NCBI RefSeq assembly: GCF_036634195.1
Contig: NZ_JAZIFY010000001.1
Span: forward strand, 1,312,501-1,376,500
Source: Streptomyces sp. P9-A4
Lineage (GTDB): Bacteria; Actinomycetota; Actinomycetes; Streptomycetales; Streptomycetaceae
Reading direction: 5' to 3'
DNA: 64,000 nt
Below are positions 44,163 to 52,292 of this stretch, piece by piece. Each line of letters starts with the position of its first letter. Positions within the stretch are counted from its first letter, which is position 1. A program made the position numbers and the translations under genes. Below the pieces are notes generated by a model that was not told the DNA's origin, made no database searches, and saw only the letters and a list, made by a program, of their open reading frames with translations.

Positions 44163-44963
44163 ATGAAACCGTCCTACACCGCCGGGCCGGACCTCCACGT
44201 CCTCCCCTCGGTACTGCCCATCCCGGGCCTCGGCGACCAGCCGGTGAACGCCTTCCTGCTGAAGTCCGGTGAACCGCTGCTCGTGGACACGGGCATGCCC
44301 GTCGACCGCGAAGGCTTCCTGGACTCCCTCTGGTCGCTCATCGAGCCGGCGGATCTGCGCTGGGTCGTCGTCACCCACGACGACCGCGACCACACCGGCG
44401 CCCTCGCCCGGATCCTTCAGGCCGCGCCGAACGCGAAGGTGCTTGCGAACGCGATATCACTGACGCGAATATCGGAGGAGTTCAGCATTCCGCAGGAACG
44501 GGTGGTCACTGCGAACCCGGGAAGTCGTGTGAAAGTCGGAGACCGTGAGCTGAGTTTTCACCGGCCGCCCACTTTCGATTCACCCGGAACTCTCGCCGTG
44601 TTCGACCACTCCGATGGAACGCTGTACAGCTCCGACAGTTTCGGTACCGTGGTCGAGGAAATAACCCAGGAGTTCGGCGAGCTGTCCGAGGAGGAATTCT
44701 TCCACGGCTTCGAGGTACTGAACCGCGCGATAGCCCCCTGGACCGCGCTGGTCGACGAGGCGAAATTCCTCCGGCCGGTGCACGAGCTCGCCGCCCTGCG
44801 CCCCGCGAAGCTGCTGAGCGCGCACGGGCCGACCGTCCACGAGGACGCCGTGCCGCGGCTCTTCGAGGCCATGGCCCGCATCCCCGCCCTGCCCGCCTGG
44901 CTGCCGGGCGCCGACCTCGACCTCGAAGCGGCGCTGGACGCCGTCGAATCCCCCGCCGGCTGA
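44163..44963 (+). CDS. MBL-fold protein with low-GC core
   Basis: A 266-residue metallo-beta-lactamase-fold protein with the motif THDDRDHTGALA, in which Asp replaces the usual second His, as in some flavodiiron/ROO-type proteins. SSDSFGTVVEE and LSAHGPTVHED give later ligands. It has no flavodoxin domain. Bases about 44440-44720 are clearly less G+C-rich than their surroundings and use rare codons (ATA twice, TCA). GAAAGG precedes the ATG. Whether it belongs to the downstream cluster is unclear; homologues may be redox sensors. Confidence 0.8.
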   Translation: MKPSYTAGPDLHVLPSVLPIPGLGDQPVNAFLLKSGEPLLVDTGMPVDREGFLDSLWSLIEPADLRWVVVTHDDRDHTGALARILQAAPNAKVLANAISLTRISEEFSIPQERVVTANPGSRVKVGDRELSFHRPPTFDSPGTLAVFDHSDGTLYSSDSFGTVVEEITQEFGELSEEEFFHGFEVLNRAIAPWTALVDEAKFLRPVHELAALRPAKLLSAHGPTVHEDAVPRLFEAMARIPALPAWLPGADLDLEAALDAVESPAG

Positions 44964-45034
44964 GCCCCCGCTCCGCCCGCGCACGAACGCCGGCCGGGCC
45001 TCCGCCCCGCCGGCCGCACGAACCGAGGAGAACC

Positions 45035-45736
45035 ATGTCCGACCCGACCACCGCCGACCTGACCCCGCCGCGCGGAGTCGTCACCGTCTTCTCCGACATC
45101 TGGTGTTCCTTCGCGCACATCGCCATCCACCGGCTGCACGCCACCCGGGCCCGCCTCGGCCTGGAGGAGCAGGTCTCCTTCGACCTGCGCGCCTTCCCGC
45201 TGGAACTGCTGAACGACGCCCCGAGCCCCCGCCCCGGCACGGACAGCGAGGTCGCCCGGATGGCCAGCCTGGAGCCGGCCGCCGGCTGGCAGCTGTGGCA
45301 GGCCAAGGACTGGCTCTACCCGTCGACGACGCTGCCCGCCCTCGAGGCGGTGCTCGCCGCGAAGGAGCAGAGCCTGAACGCCTCGGAGCAGCTCGACCTC
45401 GGGCTGCGCCGGGCCTTCTGGGCCGAGTCCCGCTGCATCAGCCACCGCAAGGTGATCCTGGACGTGGCCGCCGAGACGGGCGCCGTCGACGTCGACGCGC
45501 TCACCGAGGCGCTGGACGACGGCCGGGCCCGCCGTACCCTCTCCGACCAGGCCGCACTGTCCAAGAGCGACCGTGTGAACTGCAGCCCTCACCTGTTCCT
45601 GCCCGACGGCTCCGAGCACGCCAACCCCGGCATCGACGTGGGCTGGGAGGGGGCGTACGGCATCGGCTGGCCGGTGATCGCCTCGGACGACCCGAAGGTA
45701 TACGAGGACATCCTGCTGAAGGCCGCCACTGAATAG
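45035..45736 (+). CDS. DsbA-family thioredoxin-fold protein lacking CxxC
   Basis: A 233-residue FrnE/DsbA-like protein. VVTVFSDIWCSFAHIAIHRL is the usual active-site strand, but CxxC reads CSFA, so only one Cys remains; a GST-like or isomerase role is possible. CSPHLFLPDG near the C-terminus is the conserved cis-Pro block. It lies 71 bp after the MBL gene and is closed by a very strong terminator, so it is transcriptionally separate from the rohP operon. Confidence 0.82.
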   Translation: MSDPTTADLTPPRGVVTVFSDIWCSFAHIAIHRLHATRARLGLEEQVSFDLRAFPLELLNDAPSPRPGTDSEVARMASLEPAAGWQLWQAKDWLYPSTTLPALEAVLAAKEQSLNASEQLDLGLRRAFWAESRCISHRKVILDVAAETGAVDVDALTEALDDGRARRTLSDQAALSKSDRVNCSPHLFLPDGSEHANPGIDVGWEGAYGIGWPVIASDDPKVYEDILLKAATE

Positions 45737-45768
45737 TTGAACAAGCCGCGGAACGCGGCCGGACAACG

Positions 45769-45824
45769 GGAACGACGGTCAGGCATTCCTATTCGAGGAA
45801 TGCCTGGCCGTCGTTCCTTTTTTT
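45769..45824 (+). terminator. Canonical intrinsic terminator before rohP
   Basis: A 22-bp stem (45769-45790 with 45796-45817, one G-U) with a 5-nt ATTCG loop is followed by seven Ts. It insulates the downstream operon. Confidence 0.95.
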
Positions 45825-45956
45825 CGCCGGCAGAACATCGCGGTGATTATTAATTGCGTGACCCGGCCGTTATTCGCAAGGGCACTCGAAGCTCCTACAG
45901 TCATTCACGCCGCCGGATTTCCGGACGGAGATTCGTATCGACAGCGGGAGTTCTTC
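45825..45956 (+). promoter_or_regulatory. Promoter/leader region of the azomycin-type operon
   Basis: A 132-bp gap between the terminator and rohP. It holds an A/T-rich patch (GTGATTATTAATTG at 45842-45855) unlike the surrounding sequence, and GGGAG seven bases before the rohP ATG. No clear operator palindrome is seen. Confidence 0.5.
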
Positions 45957-47135
45957 ATGTCGTTGACCGACAAGGCAGACGTCAGCACGTTCGTCGACCT
46001 CACCCAGCACGAGATCGAAGCCCTGAAGACCCGGTTCAACCTGGCCGACGCGCACACCCACCAGCGTCAGTCCGCTTCCCAGGAGCGGATCGTCTCGCGG
46101 CTTCCCGAGCTCTGGCACGAGTCCGAGTCGAAGCAGCAGGCACACTTCGAGCGCCAGTTCATCGACGCCTTCTTCCGTCTGCACCAGCAGCCCACCGCCC
46201 GTGCGATGGACCGCACCCTCCTTTCCTACTCCGCCAGCGTGTCGACGATGGTCGCCGGCATGTTCCTCAAGCAGCGCGGGATGTCGGTCCAGCTGGTCGA
46301 GCCCTGCTTCGACAACCTGGTCGACCTGCTCCGCAACATGCAGGTGCCGATCTCCCCGCTCGCCGAGTCGGCGCTGCACGAGAAGGACGCCATCTACGAG
46401 CGGCTCGTCGAGCAGGTCGACGCCGACGCCATCTACCTCGTCGACCCCAACAACCCCACCGGGTTCACCCTGCTCGCCGAGAAGCTGGAGGGCTTCCGCG
46501 AGGTCGTCCGCTACTGCGTGGACCACGACAAGGTCCTGGTGATGGACTTCTGCTTCGCGTCCTTCGCGCTCTGCGACGAGGGCGTCGGCCGGGTGGACAT
46601 CTACCAGCTCCTCGAGGAGTCCGGCGTCACGTACATGGTGATGGAGGACACCGGCAAGACCTGGCCGATCCAGGACGCCAAGTGCGCCATGATCACGGCC
46701 AGCCGGAACATCCAGGAGGAGGTCTACAACCTCCACACCAGCGTCCTGCTGAACGTCTCGCCGTTCGTCCTCAACATGGTCACGCAGTACATCGAGGACT
46801 CCATCACCGACGGCTTCGCCTCCGTCCGCGACATCATCAAGACCAACGGCGACGCCGCCCGCGCCGCGCTGCACGGCACCATCCTGGAGTTCCAGGAGCC
46901 GGTCGTCGGCACCAGCGTCGCCTGGTTCCGCATCAAGCCGGAGCACCTGACCGCCACCCAGCTGCAGGCCGTCCTCTTCGACGAGGAGGTGTACGTCCTG
47001 CCGGGCACCTTCTTCTACTGGAACACCAAGGAGAAGGGCGAGCGCTTCCTCCGCCTGGCCCTGGCCCGCGAGCCCGAGGTGTTCGCCGGCGCCATGGAGC
47101 GGATGCGGAAGGTGCTCGAGCGCTATGCGGCCTGA
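45957..47135 (+). CDS. rohP: PLP-dependent L-arginine oxidase/hydroxylase, RohP-like
   Basis: A 392-residue fold-type I PLP enzyme. The PLP lysine is Lys234 in [15 protein letters not shown] (162-169) and MDFCF (Asp197) contact the cofactor. The N-terminus has [10 protein letters not shown] with His33 and His35, in the flexible segment known to be needed for O2-dependent hydroxylation in RohP/MppP-type oxidases. RohP turns L-arginine and O2 into 4-hydroxy-2-ketoarginine, the first step to azomycin. An ordinary aminotransferase is the alternative, but gene order argues against it. GGGAG precedes the ATG. Confidence 0.85.
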   Translation: MSLTDKADVSTFVDLTQHEIEALKTRFNLADAHTHQRQSASQERIVSRLPELWHESESKQQAHFERQFIDAFFRLHQQPTARAMDRTLLSYSASVSTMVAGMFLKQRGMSVQLVEPCFDNLVDLLRNMQVPISPLAESALHEKDAIYERLVEQVDADAIYLVDPNNPTGFTLLAEKLEGFREVVRYCVDHDKVLVMDFCFASFALCDEGVGRVDIYQLLEESGVTYMVMEDTGKTWPIQDAKCAMITASRNIQEEVYNLHTSVLLNVSPFVLNMVTQYIEDSITDGFASVRDIIKTNGDAARAALHGTILEFQEPVVGTSVAWFRIKPEHLTATQLQAVLFDEEVYVLPGTFFYWNTKEKGERFLRLALAREPEVFAGAMERMRKVLERYAA

Positions 47136-47682
47136 AGCGAACCCGGAAGTGACCGGCCACACCCCCGAAGCGAGCGAGCACGCCCCCACGGTGTTCATCG
47201 ACGCCACGCTCTTCATGGGCATGCACAGCGAGGACGACGCCGTCCGTGTCGGCGCCAAGGCCTTCTTCGCCGGCCGGCTGGCCGCCGGGGACGCGGGCCG
47301 GGTCGTCATGAGCTGGGAGCAGGTGGGCCGCTGCGACGACCTCGTCTGGGGGTACGAGCGCGGCCTCCAGGACGAGTACTACCCGTTCATGGACGTCCTC
47401 CACACCGACCTGGCGATCGACCGGGTCCCGTACGACGAGGACGACGTCCGCCGGGCGTTCACCACGCCCGAGCTCGACGGCCTGCCCGCGCACGAGCGGC
47501 TGCTGCTCGCCCAGGTCATCGGCCGCGGCGGCGTCCTGCACACGGCGAGCCCCCGGCTCCTCAAGGCGACCGGGCTGCCCGTCGTACCGATCGGCACCGG
47601 CGCGGAGCCCTCGTTCCCCGCGTATCTGGAGGACCTCTACCAGCGCTCGCTGGTGCTGACGGTCGACTCCGCCAACCTCTGA
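47125..47682 (+). CDS. rohQ: PIN-like small protein, RohQ-like
   Basis: A 185-residue protein. [19 protein letters not shown] resembles the first strand and Asp of a PIN-like fold, and [27 protein letters not shown] a later acidic-site region. It overlaps rohP by 11 bp and precedes the aldolase gene. By position it matches RohQ, the enzyme that cyclises guanidinoacetaldehyde to 2-aminoimidazole. The assignment rests on context; sequence alone would give only a conserved hypothetical. Confidence 0.75.
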   Translation: MRPEANPEVTGHTPEASEHAPTVFIDATLFMGMHSEDDAVRVGAKAFFAGRLAAGDAGRVVMSWEQVGRCDDLVWGYERGLQDEYYPFMDVLHTDLAIDRVPYDEDDVRRAFTTPELDGLPAHERLLLAQVIGRGGVLHTASPRLLKATGLPVVPIGTGAEPSFPAYLEDLYQRSLVLTVDSANL

Positions 47683-47707
47683 AGACATTCCGAAGGGCGC
47701 CCCACTC

Positions 47708-48514
47708 ATGCCTGGCACCTACTCCGGGACCGTCGTCCCGCTGATCACCCCCCTCGACGAGCACGGCACCGTCGACGAGCAGAGCGTGGTCCGTCTCCTG
47801 GACCACATCCGCGCCGAGGTCAACGGCCTCATGCCGGCGCTGACCTCCGGCGAGGGCTGGAAGCTCGACGCGGCGCAGTGGCGGGACGTCGTCACGTACA
47901 CCGTGCGGCACGCGGGCGGACTGCCCGTCCTGGCCGGCATCCAGCTCCCCGACACCGCGGCCGTGATCGACCGGGCCCGTGAGGCCGCCGAGATCGGGGC
48001 CGACGCGATCGTCGTCACCACCCCGTTCGGCGCCGAGGTGACGCAGGACCAGATCGTCGAGCACTACAAGGCGATCCGCGCGGCCCTCGACATCCCGATC
48101 TTCCTCTACAACGAGGAGGCCCTCTCGGGCAACCGCATCGAGTTCGACACCCTGATCCGGATCTGCGAGGAGATCCCGGGGATCGTCGGCATCAAGGAGT
48201 CCAGCGGCGACGCCGCCTTCACCCGGAAGATGGCCGAGGCCGGCACCGGCATCCCGGTCTTCGAGGGCTGGGAGAACCTGCTCGTCGACGCCCGCGGCAT
48301 CGACGGCTTCATCGGCCCGCTGGCCAACCTCGAACCCGGTCTGTGCAACGCGATGCTGGTCGACCCCACCCCGGACCGCCAGACGGAGATCAACACCGTC
48401 TGCGAGCGGTACGGCGTGTTCCTCGACGACTGGTACCGCTGGGTCAAGAAGGAGCTGCACCGGCGCGGCGTGATCAGCTCCCCGACCGTGCACGAGGAGG
48501 CGAAGGCGGCATGA
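47708..48514 (+). CDS. rohR: DapA-family retro-aldolase, RohR-like
   Basis: A 268-residue TIM-barrel class I lyase, shorter than DapA (about 290). The Schiff-base lysine is Lys163 in GIKESSGD and the catalytic Tyr134 is in FLYNEEA. The usual GTTGE loop reads SGEGW, so lysine synthesis is unlikely. RohR splits 4-hydroxy-2-ketoarginine into guanidinoacetaldehyde and pyruvate. It overlaps the N-oxygenase gene by ATGA. Confidence 0.85.
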   Translation: MPGTYSGTVVPLITPLDEHGTVDEQSVVRLLDHIRAEVNGLMPALTSGEGWKLDAAQWRDVVTYTVRHAGGLPVLAGIQLPDTAAVIDRAREAAEIGADAIVVTTPFGAEVTQDQIVEHYKAIRAALDIPIFLYNEEALSGNRIEFDTLIRICEEIPGIVGIKESSGDAAFTRKMAEAGTGIPVFEGWENLLVDARGIDGFIGPLANLEPGLCNAMLVDPTPDRQTEINTVCERYGVFLDDWYRWVKKELHRRGVISSPTVHEEAKAA

Positions 48515-49425
48515 GCACCACCCCCGCCTCCACCACCACCACCCCCACGTCCCCGGCCTCGACCGCCGCCGGTTCCCCCGTGCCGGTCGTCGCGCACTCG
48601 ATCACGGCCCCGGCCGCGACCGCCCAGCGCGAGCTGCACGGCCTCTACCGGCGCGTCCCCAACCTCGGCGACTACGGGTCGATGGCCGCGATCGAGGAGC
48701 GGTGGATCCTGCCCAGGGCGAAGGCGTACGAGACCTCGGCGCCCCGCTTCGGCTCGGCCGGCGAACTGCTCCAGGCGCTCAAGGAGTTCCTCTCCGAGGA
48801 GGAGGCCTCGATCCCCGAGAGCGCCACCTTCCTCGCCGAGCACGCGACGCTCGAACAGTTCAAGGTCGTGGTGCGGCAGTTCGCCCTCGACGGCCTCACC
48901 GAGTCCGAGTCGCTGCTGCCGGTCGTCCCCCGGCTGCCGTACCGCTCGGCGATGGCGGTCTTCCGGGTCCTCATCGACGAACTCGGCTGCGGCAACGAGG
49001 AGAAGGCGCACTCGCAGCTCTACCGCGACCTGCTCACCGAGCTCGGCATGAGCCTGGACCTCGACGACTACCTCGACGAGACCACCCCGGAGTGCTTCGC
49101 CTACGTCAACATGTTCCACTGGCTGGCGAGCCGGGCGTCCTCCCCCCAGTACTTCCTGGGCGCGTACGCCTACTTCGAGACCAGCGTCCTGTACGCCTTC
49201 CAGAGCTTCGCCCGTGCGGCGCGGCGCCTCGGGATCGTCCACGACGCCTACTACACCGAGCACCTGTACATCGACTCCTACCACAGCAGCCATATGCGTA
49301 CGGCGATCCGCGCCCTCGACGAACCCGACCTGGCCAAGATCTGGGCGGGGGTGCGACTGGCCTCCGACATCGTCGGCACGGCCACCGAGACGGCGATCGC
49401 GCGAGCCCGGGAGACCGTCGCATGA
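48511..49425 (+). CDS. rohS: Heme-oxygenase-like diiron N-oxygenase, RohS-like
   Basis: A 304-residue HDO-fold enzyme. All seven metal ligands known from SznF have counterparts at matching spacing: Glu131, Glu157, His167, Glu223, His251, Asp255 and His258 (DELGCGNEEKAH; YFETSV; HLYIDSYH). A Ser/Thr/Pro-rich 35-residue leader precedes the domain. RohS oxidises 2-aminoimidazole to 2-nitroimidazole (azomycin) with O2 and electrons. The downstream Rieske and reductase genes, overlapping by 4 bp, could supply them. Confidence 0.87.
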   Translation: MSTTPASTTTTPTSPASTAAGSPVPVVAHSITAPAATAQRELHGLYRRVPNLGDYGSMAAIEERWILPRAKAYETSAPRFGSAGELLQALKEFLSEEEASIPESATFLAEHATLEQFKVVVRQFALDGLTESESLLPVVPRLPYRSAMAVFRVLIDELGCGNEEKAHSQLYRDLLTELGMSLDLDDYLDETTPECFAYVNMFHWLASRASSPQYFLGAYAYFETSVLYAFQSFARAARRLGIVHDAYYTEHLYIDSYHSSHMRTAIRALDEPDLAKIWAGVRLASDIVGTATETAIARARETVA

Positions 49426-49739
49426 CGGCCGTGCCCGCCGGGCGGCGGCGGGAGTCCGACGAACCCGCCGTCCGCCAGGTGACCGAGGAACTGATCCTGG
49501 TCGAGGTCGCCGGCCGCAAGGTCCTCGCGGCCGCCGTCTGCCCGCACCGCGGGGGCAGGCTCAAGTACGCCCGGGTCGACGGGGACAGACTCCGCATCAC
49601 CTGCCCCCTGCACCACACGACCTTCGACCTGACCAGCGGCGAGCGCACCTCGGGCGCGCGCTGCGCGGCCCTCCGGGTGGTCGACGTGCTGCCCGGCGAG
49701 GACGCGCCCGGGGCGGCCCCGGCCGGGGGCGCCTCATGA
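49422..49739 (+). CDS. Rieske [2Fe-2S] ferredoxin
   Basis: A 105-residue soluble Rieske protein. The cluster ligands are Cys40-His42 (CPHRGG) and Cys61-His64 (CPLHHTTFDL). Its size and lack of membrane anchor mark it as an electron carrier, not an oxygenase subunit. It overlaps rohS by 4 bp and the permease gene by 4 bp. Delivery of electrons from the reductase at 51192 to the diiron N-oxygenase is the natural inference. Confidence 0.9.
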   Translation: MTAVPAGRRRESDEPAVRQVTEELILVEVAGRKVLAAAVCPHRGGRLKYARVDGDRLRITCPLHHTTFDLTSGERTSGARCAALRVVDVLPGEDAPGAAPAGGAS

Positions 49740-51187
49740 CCACCACACCGACCGGGGCGGCGTCCACCGTGACGTCGCCCCGCGCGGCGGTCGACCACGA
49801 CGGCATCGCTCCGGTGCCCGAGGCCGAACGCACCTCGACACCGGGCGACTTCGGCTGGATCTGGCCGTCCGCCCAGTTCTCCTTCGGCACCGTCGTCCTC
49901 GGCGCGCTGCCCGTCGTCTTCGGTCTCGGCTGGTGGGCGTCGGCGAGCGCCATCGCGGTGGGCGTCGCCGTCGGCACGGCGCTGCTCGCGCCGCTCGCCC
50001 GGTTCGGCGTCCGCACCGGCACCAACGATCCGGTGGCGAGCGGGGCGCACTTCGGCGTGCGGGGCAGGGTCGTCGGCAACCTCCTCACGGTGGTGACCGC
50101 GCTCGGCTTCTTCGCCATCGCCGTGTGGACCGGCGGCACGGCCGTCATGGTCGCCGGGCACCGGCTGTTCTCCACCCCCACCGGCCCCGGCGCGCTGACC
50201 GCCGCGATGTTCGTGACGGCGGCGGCGGTCGCGCTGGTCGCCGTACGCGGCCACGAGACCCTCGTCCGTACCTACAAGGTCACCGCGGTCACCGGCGGCG
50301 CGGTCCTGCTCGGCACCGCGCTCGTCCTCGCCCCCGACTTCGACCCGGGGTACGCCGGCGGACCGCTCGCGCTGGACAGCGCACTGCACACCTGGCTGCT
50401 GGCGGCGACCGCGTCCGCGACCGTGCCCCTCTCGTACGCCACCTTCCAGGGCGACTACACCCGCTTCATGCCGGCCTCGACGCCCACCGGCCGGGTGGTG
50501 CGGGCCAGCGGGATCTCCATGTTCCTGAGCAGTCTCGCCGCGCTGCTCACCGGCGCGTACGTGACGACGCTGTTCCCGGTCCCCGACGATCCATGGCTCC
50601 AGGGCCTGACGGACGCGGTGCCCGGCTGGTTCGCGGTGGCGGTCGTCGTGTTCGGCTTCGCGGGCACCCTGCCGCAGGCCGGGCTCTGTCTGTACGCGGC
50701 CGGGCTCTCCGCCAACTCCGTGTTCTGGCGCTCCTCCCGGGCCGCCGTGACCACGGTGGTCGCGCTGCTCGCCGCGGCCGTGCTGTACCTCGGTGCGGTG
50801 GTGTACGACGCCATGGACGCGATGTCGGCGTTCGTGACACTGCTGCTCACGGTCGTCGCCCCCTGGGCGGCGGTACTCTCCGTCGGCTACGTGCTGCACC
50901 GGGGCCGGTACGACGCCGAGGCGCTGCGCACCTTCACCACGGGTGGCGGCGGGCGGTACTGGTACACCGGCGGGGTCAACCCGCGTGCGGTCACGGCCTT
51001 CGCCCTGGGCTCGGGCGTCGGGATCCTGTGGGTCAACAACCCGCTGTACACCGGGCCGTTGACCGACCTCACCGGCGGGGTCGACCTGAGCCTGCCGGCC
51101 TCCTTCACGGTCGCCGCCGTGCTGTACGGGGTGCTCTGCCGGGTGTGGCCCGAGCCGCTGCTGCCGCCGTCCCGAGCTTCGAGGTGA
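49736..51187 (+). CDS. NCS1-family purine/cytosine-type permease
   Basis: A 483-residue membrane transporter with about 12 helices. GDFGWIWPSAQFSFGTVVLGALP opens the first helix, TGTNDPVASGAHFGVRGR and ATFQGDYTRFMPASTPTGRVV are NCS1 blocks, and YVLHRGRYDAEALR and SLPASFTVAAVLYGVLCRVW close it. NCS1 carriers move nucleobase-like heterocycles, so 2-aminoimidazole or azomycin is a plausible cargo; export would be unusual for this family. It is coupled to the Rieske gene by 4 bp. Confidence 0.88.
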   Translation: MTTTPTGAASTVTSPRAAVDHDGIAPVPEAERTSTPGDFGWIWPSAQFSFGTVVLGALPVVFGLGWWASASAIAVGVAVGTALLAPLARFGVRTGTNDPVASGAHFGVRGRVVGNLLTVVTALGFFAIAVWTGGTAVMVAGHRLFSTPTGPGALTAAMFVTAAAVALVAVRGHETLVRTYKVTAVTGGAVLLGTALVLAPDFDPGYAGGPLALDSALHTWLLAATASATVPLSYATFQGDYTRFMPASTPTGRVVRASGISMFLSSLAALLTGAYVTTLFPVPDDPWLQGLTDAVPGWFAVAVVVFGFAGTLPQAGLCLYAAGLSANSVFWRSSRAAVTTVVALLAAAVLYLGAVVYDAMDAMSAFVTLLLTVVAPWAAVLSVGYVLHRGRYDAEALRTFTTGGGGRYWYTGGVNPRAVTAFALGSGVGILWVNNPLYTGPLTDLTGGVDLSLPASFTVAAVLYGVLCRVWPEPLLPPSRASR

Positions 51188-51191
51188 TGCC

Positions 51192-52136
51192 ATGTCCATG
51201 GTCCGGCTGACGGTCCGCTCGGTGCTCCGGGAGGCCGAGGGCGTCCTCGGGCTGCTGCTCGCCGACCCCACGGGGGCCGCTCTCGCCCCGTGGGAGCCGG
51301 GCGCCCATCTGGAGGTGACCCTGCCGTCCGGGGCGGTCCGGCACTACTCGCTCTGCGGCGACCCGGCGGACCGGAGCACGTACCGGCTCGGGGTGCTGCG
51401 CGAACCGGCGGGCCGGGGCGGCTCCGAGGAGATCCACACCTCGGTCGGGGAGGGCACGGTCCTCGGGGTGCGCGGCCCGTTCAACCGCTTCCCGCTGGTG
51501 CCCGCCGAGCGCTATCTGTTCCTCGCGGGCGGCATCGGCATCACCCCTCTGCTGCCGATGATCCGCTCGCTGCCGCCGGGGTCCTGGTCCCTGCTGTACG
51601 GCGGCCGGAGCCTGGCCTCCATGGCGTACCGCGAGGAACTCGCCGGACTCCCCGGGGTCACGCTCGTCCCGCGGGACACGGCGGGGCTGCCCGACCTGGA
51701 CGGTGTCCTCGCCGGGCTGCCGGCGGACACGGCGGTGTACTGCTGCGGCCCGGAGGGGCTGCTGCGGGCGGTGGAGGAACGGTGGGCGGGGCCGCTGCAC
51801 ACGGAGCGGTTCGGGGCGGCGCCGGACGCGGGGGCCGAGGCGGAGGTCATCGCTGGGGCCACCGCGTCGGGCGGCTTCGAGGTGGAGCTGCGCCGGAGCG
51901 GTCTGACCCTGCGCGTGGAGCCCGGCCGGACCCTGCTCGACACCGTGCGCGAGGCGGTGCCGGGTGTCGCGTACTCCTGCGAGGAGGGCTGGTGCGGCAC
52001 CTGCGAGACGAAGGTGCTCGCCGGGACACCCGAGCACCACGACTCCGTCCTCGGCGAGGACGAGAAGGCCTCGGGGACGACGATGATGATCTGCGTCGGC
52101 CGCGCCCGCGGCGACCGTCTGGTGCTCGACATCTGA
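51192..52136 (+). CDS. Phthalate-dioxygenase-type reductase (FMN/NAD/[2Fe-2S])
   Basis: A 314-residue three-domain reductase. RHYSLCGDP (50-58) binds flavin, LAGGIGITPLLPMIR (111-125) and YCCGPEGL (183-190) belong to the NAD domain, and the plant-type [2Fe-2S] ligands are Cys263, Cys268, Cys271 and Cys301. It can pass electrons from NADH to the Rieske protein. It follows the permease by 4 bp and is the last gene before the terminator. Confidence 0.92.
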   Translation: MSMVRLTVRSVLREAEGVLGLLLADPTGAALAPWEPGAHLEVTLPSGAVRHYSLCGDPADRSTYRLGVLREPAGRGGSEEIHTSVGEGTVLGVRGPFNRFPLVPAERYLFLAGGIGITPLLPMIRSLPPGSWSLLYGGRSLASMAYREELAGLPGVTLVPRDTAGLPDLDGVLAGLPADTAVYCCGPEGLLRAVEERWAGPLHTERFGAAPDAGAEAEVIAGATASGGFEVELRRSGLTLRVEPGRTLLDTVREAVPGVAYSCEEGWCGTCETKVLAGTPEHHDSVLGEDEKASGTTMMICVGRARGDRLVLDI

Positions 52137-52137
52137 T

Positions 52138-52192
52138 CGACGTGCGGGAGCCCGTACCGGCGGGATCGACCGGTACGGGCTCCCGCACGTCG
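52138..52192 (+). terminator. Terminator of the azomycin-type operon
   Basis: A perfect 23-bp stem (52138-52160 with 52170-52192) with a 9-nt loop starts right after the reductase stop. Confidence 0.93.
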
Positions 52193-52222
52193 TCAGGGGG
52201 CAGGGGTCGGGGGTCAGGTCAG

Positions 52223-52292
52223 GTCAGGGGTCAGGGGTCAGGGGTCAAGGGTCAAGGGTCAAGGGTCAAGGGTCAGGGGTCAGGGGTCAGGG
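52223..52292. repeat. Heptanucleotide tandem array
   Basis: Ten head-to-tail units of GTCARGG (three G-type, four A-type, three G-type), preceded by two 5-bp GGTCA steps. The last units overlap the stop codon of the convergent alcohol dehydrogenase gene. Confidence 0.92.

Noticed and set aside
47708..48514. Housekeeping dihydrodipicolinate synthase (dapA)
   Set aside because: It is short, lacks the GTTGE loop and sits inside the roh-type operon.
48511..49425. TenA-type thiaminase
   Set aside because: The full seven-ligand diiron set at SznF spacing is present, and TenA does not have it.
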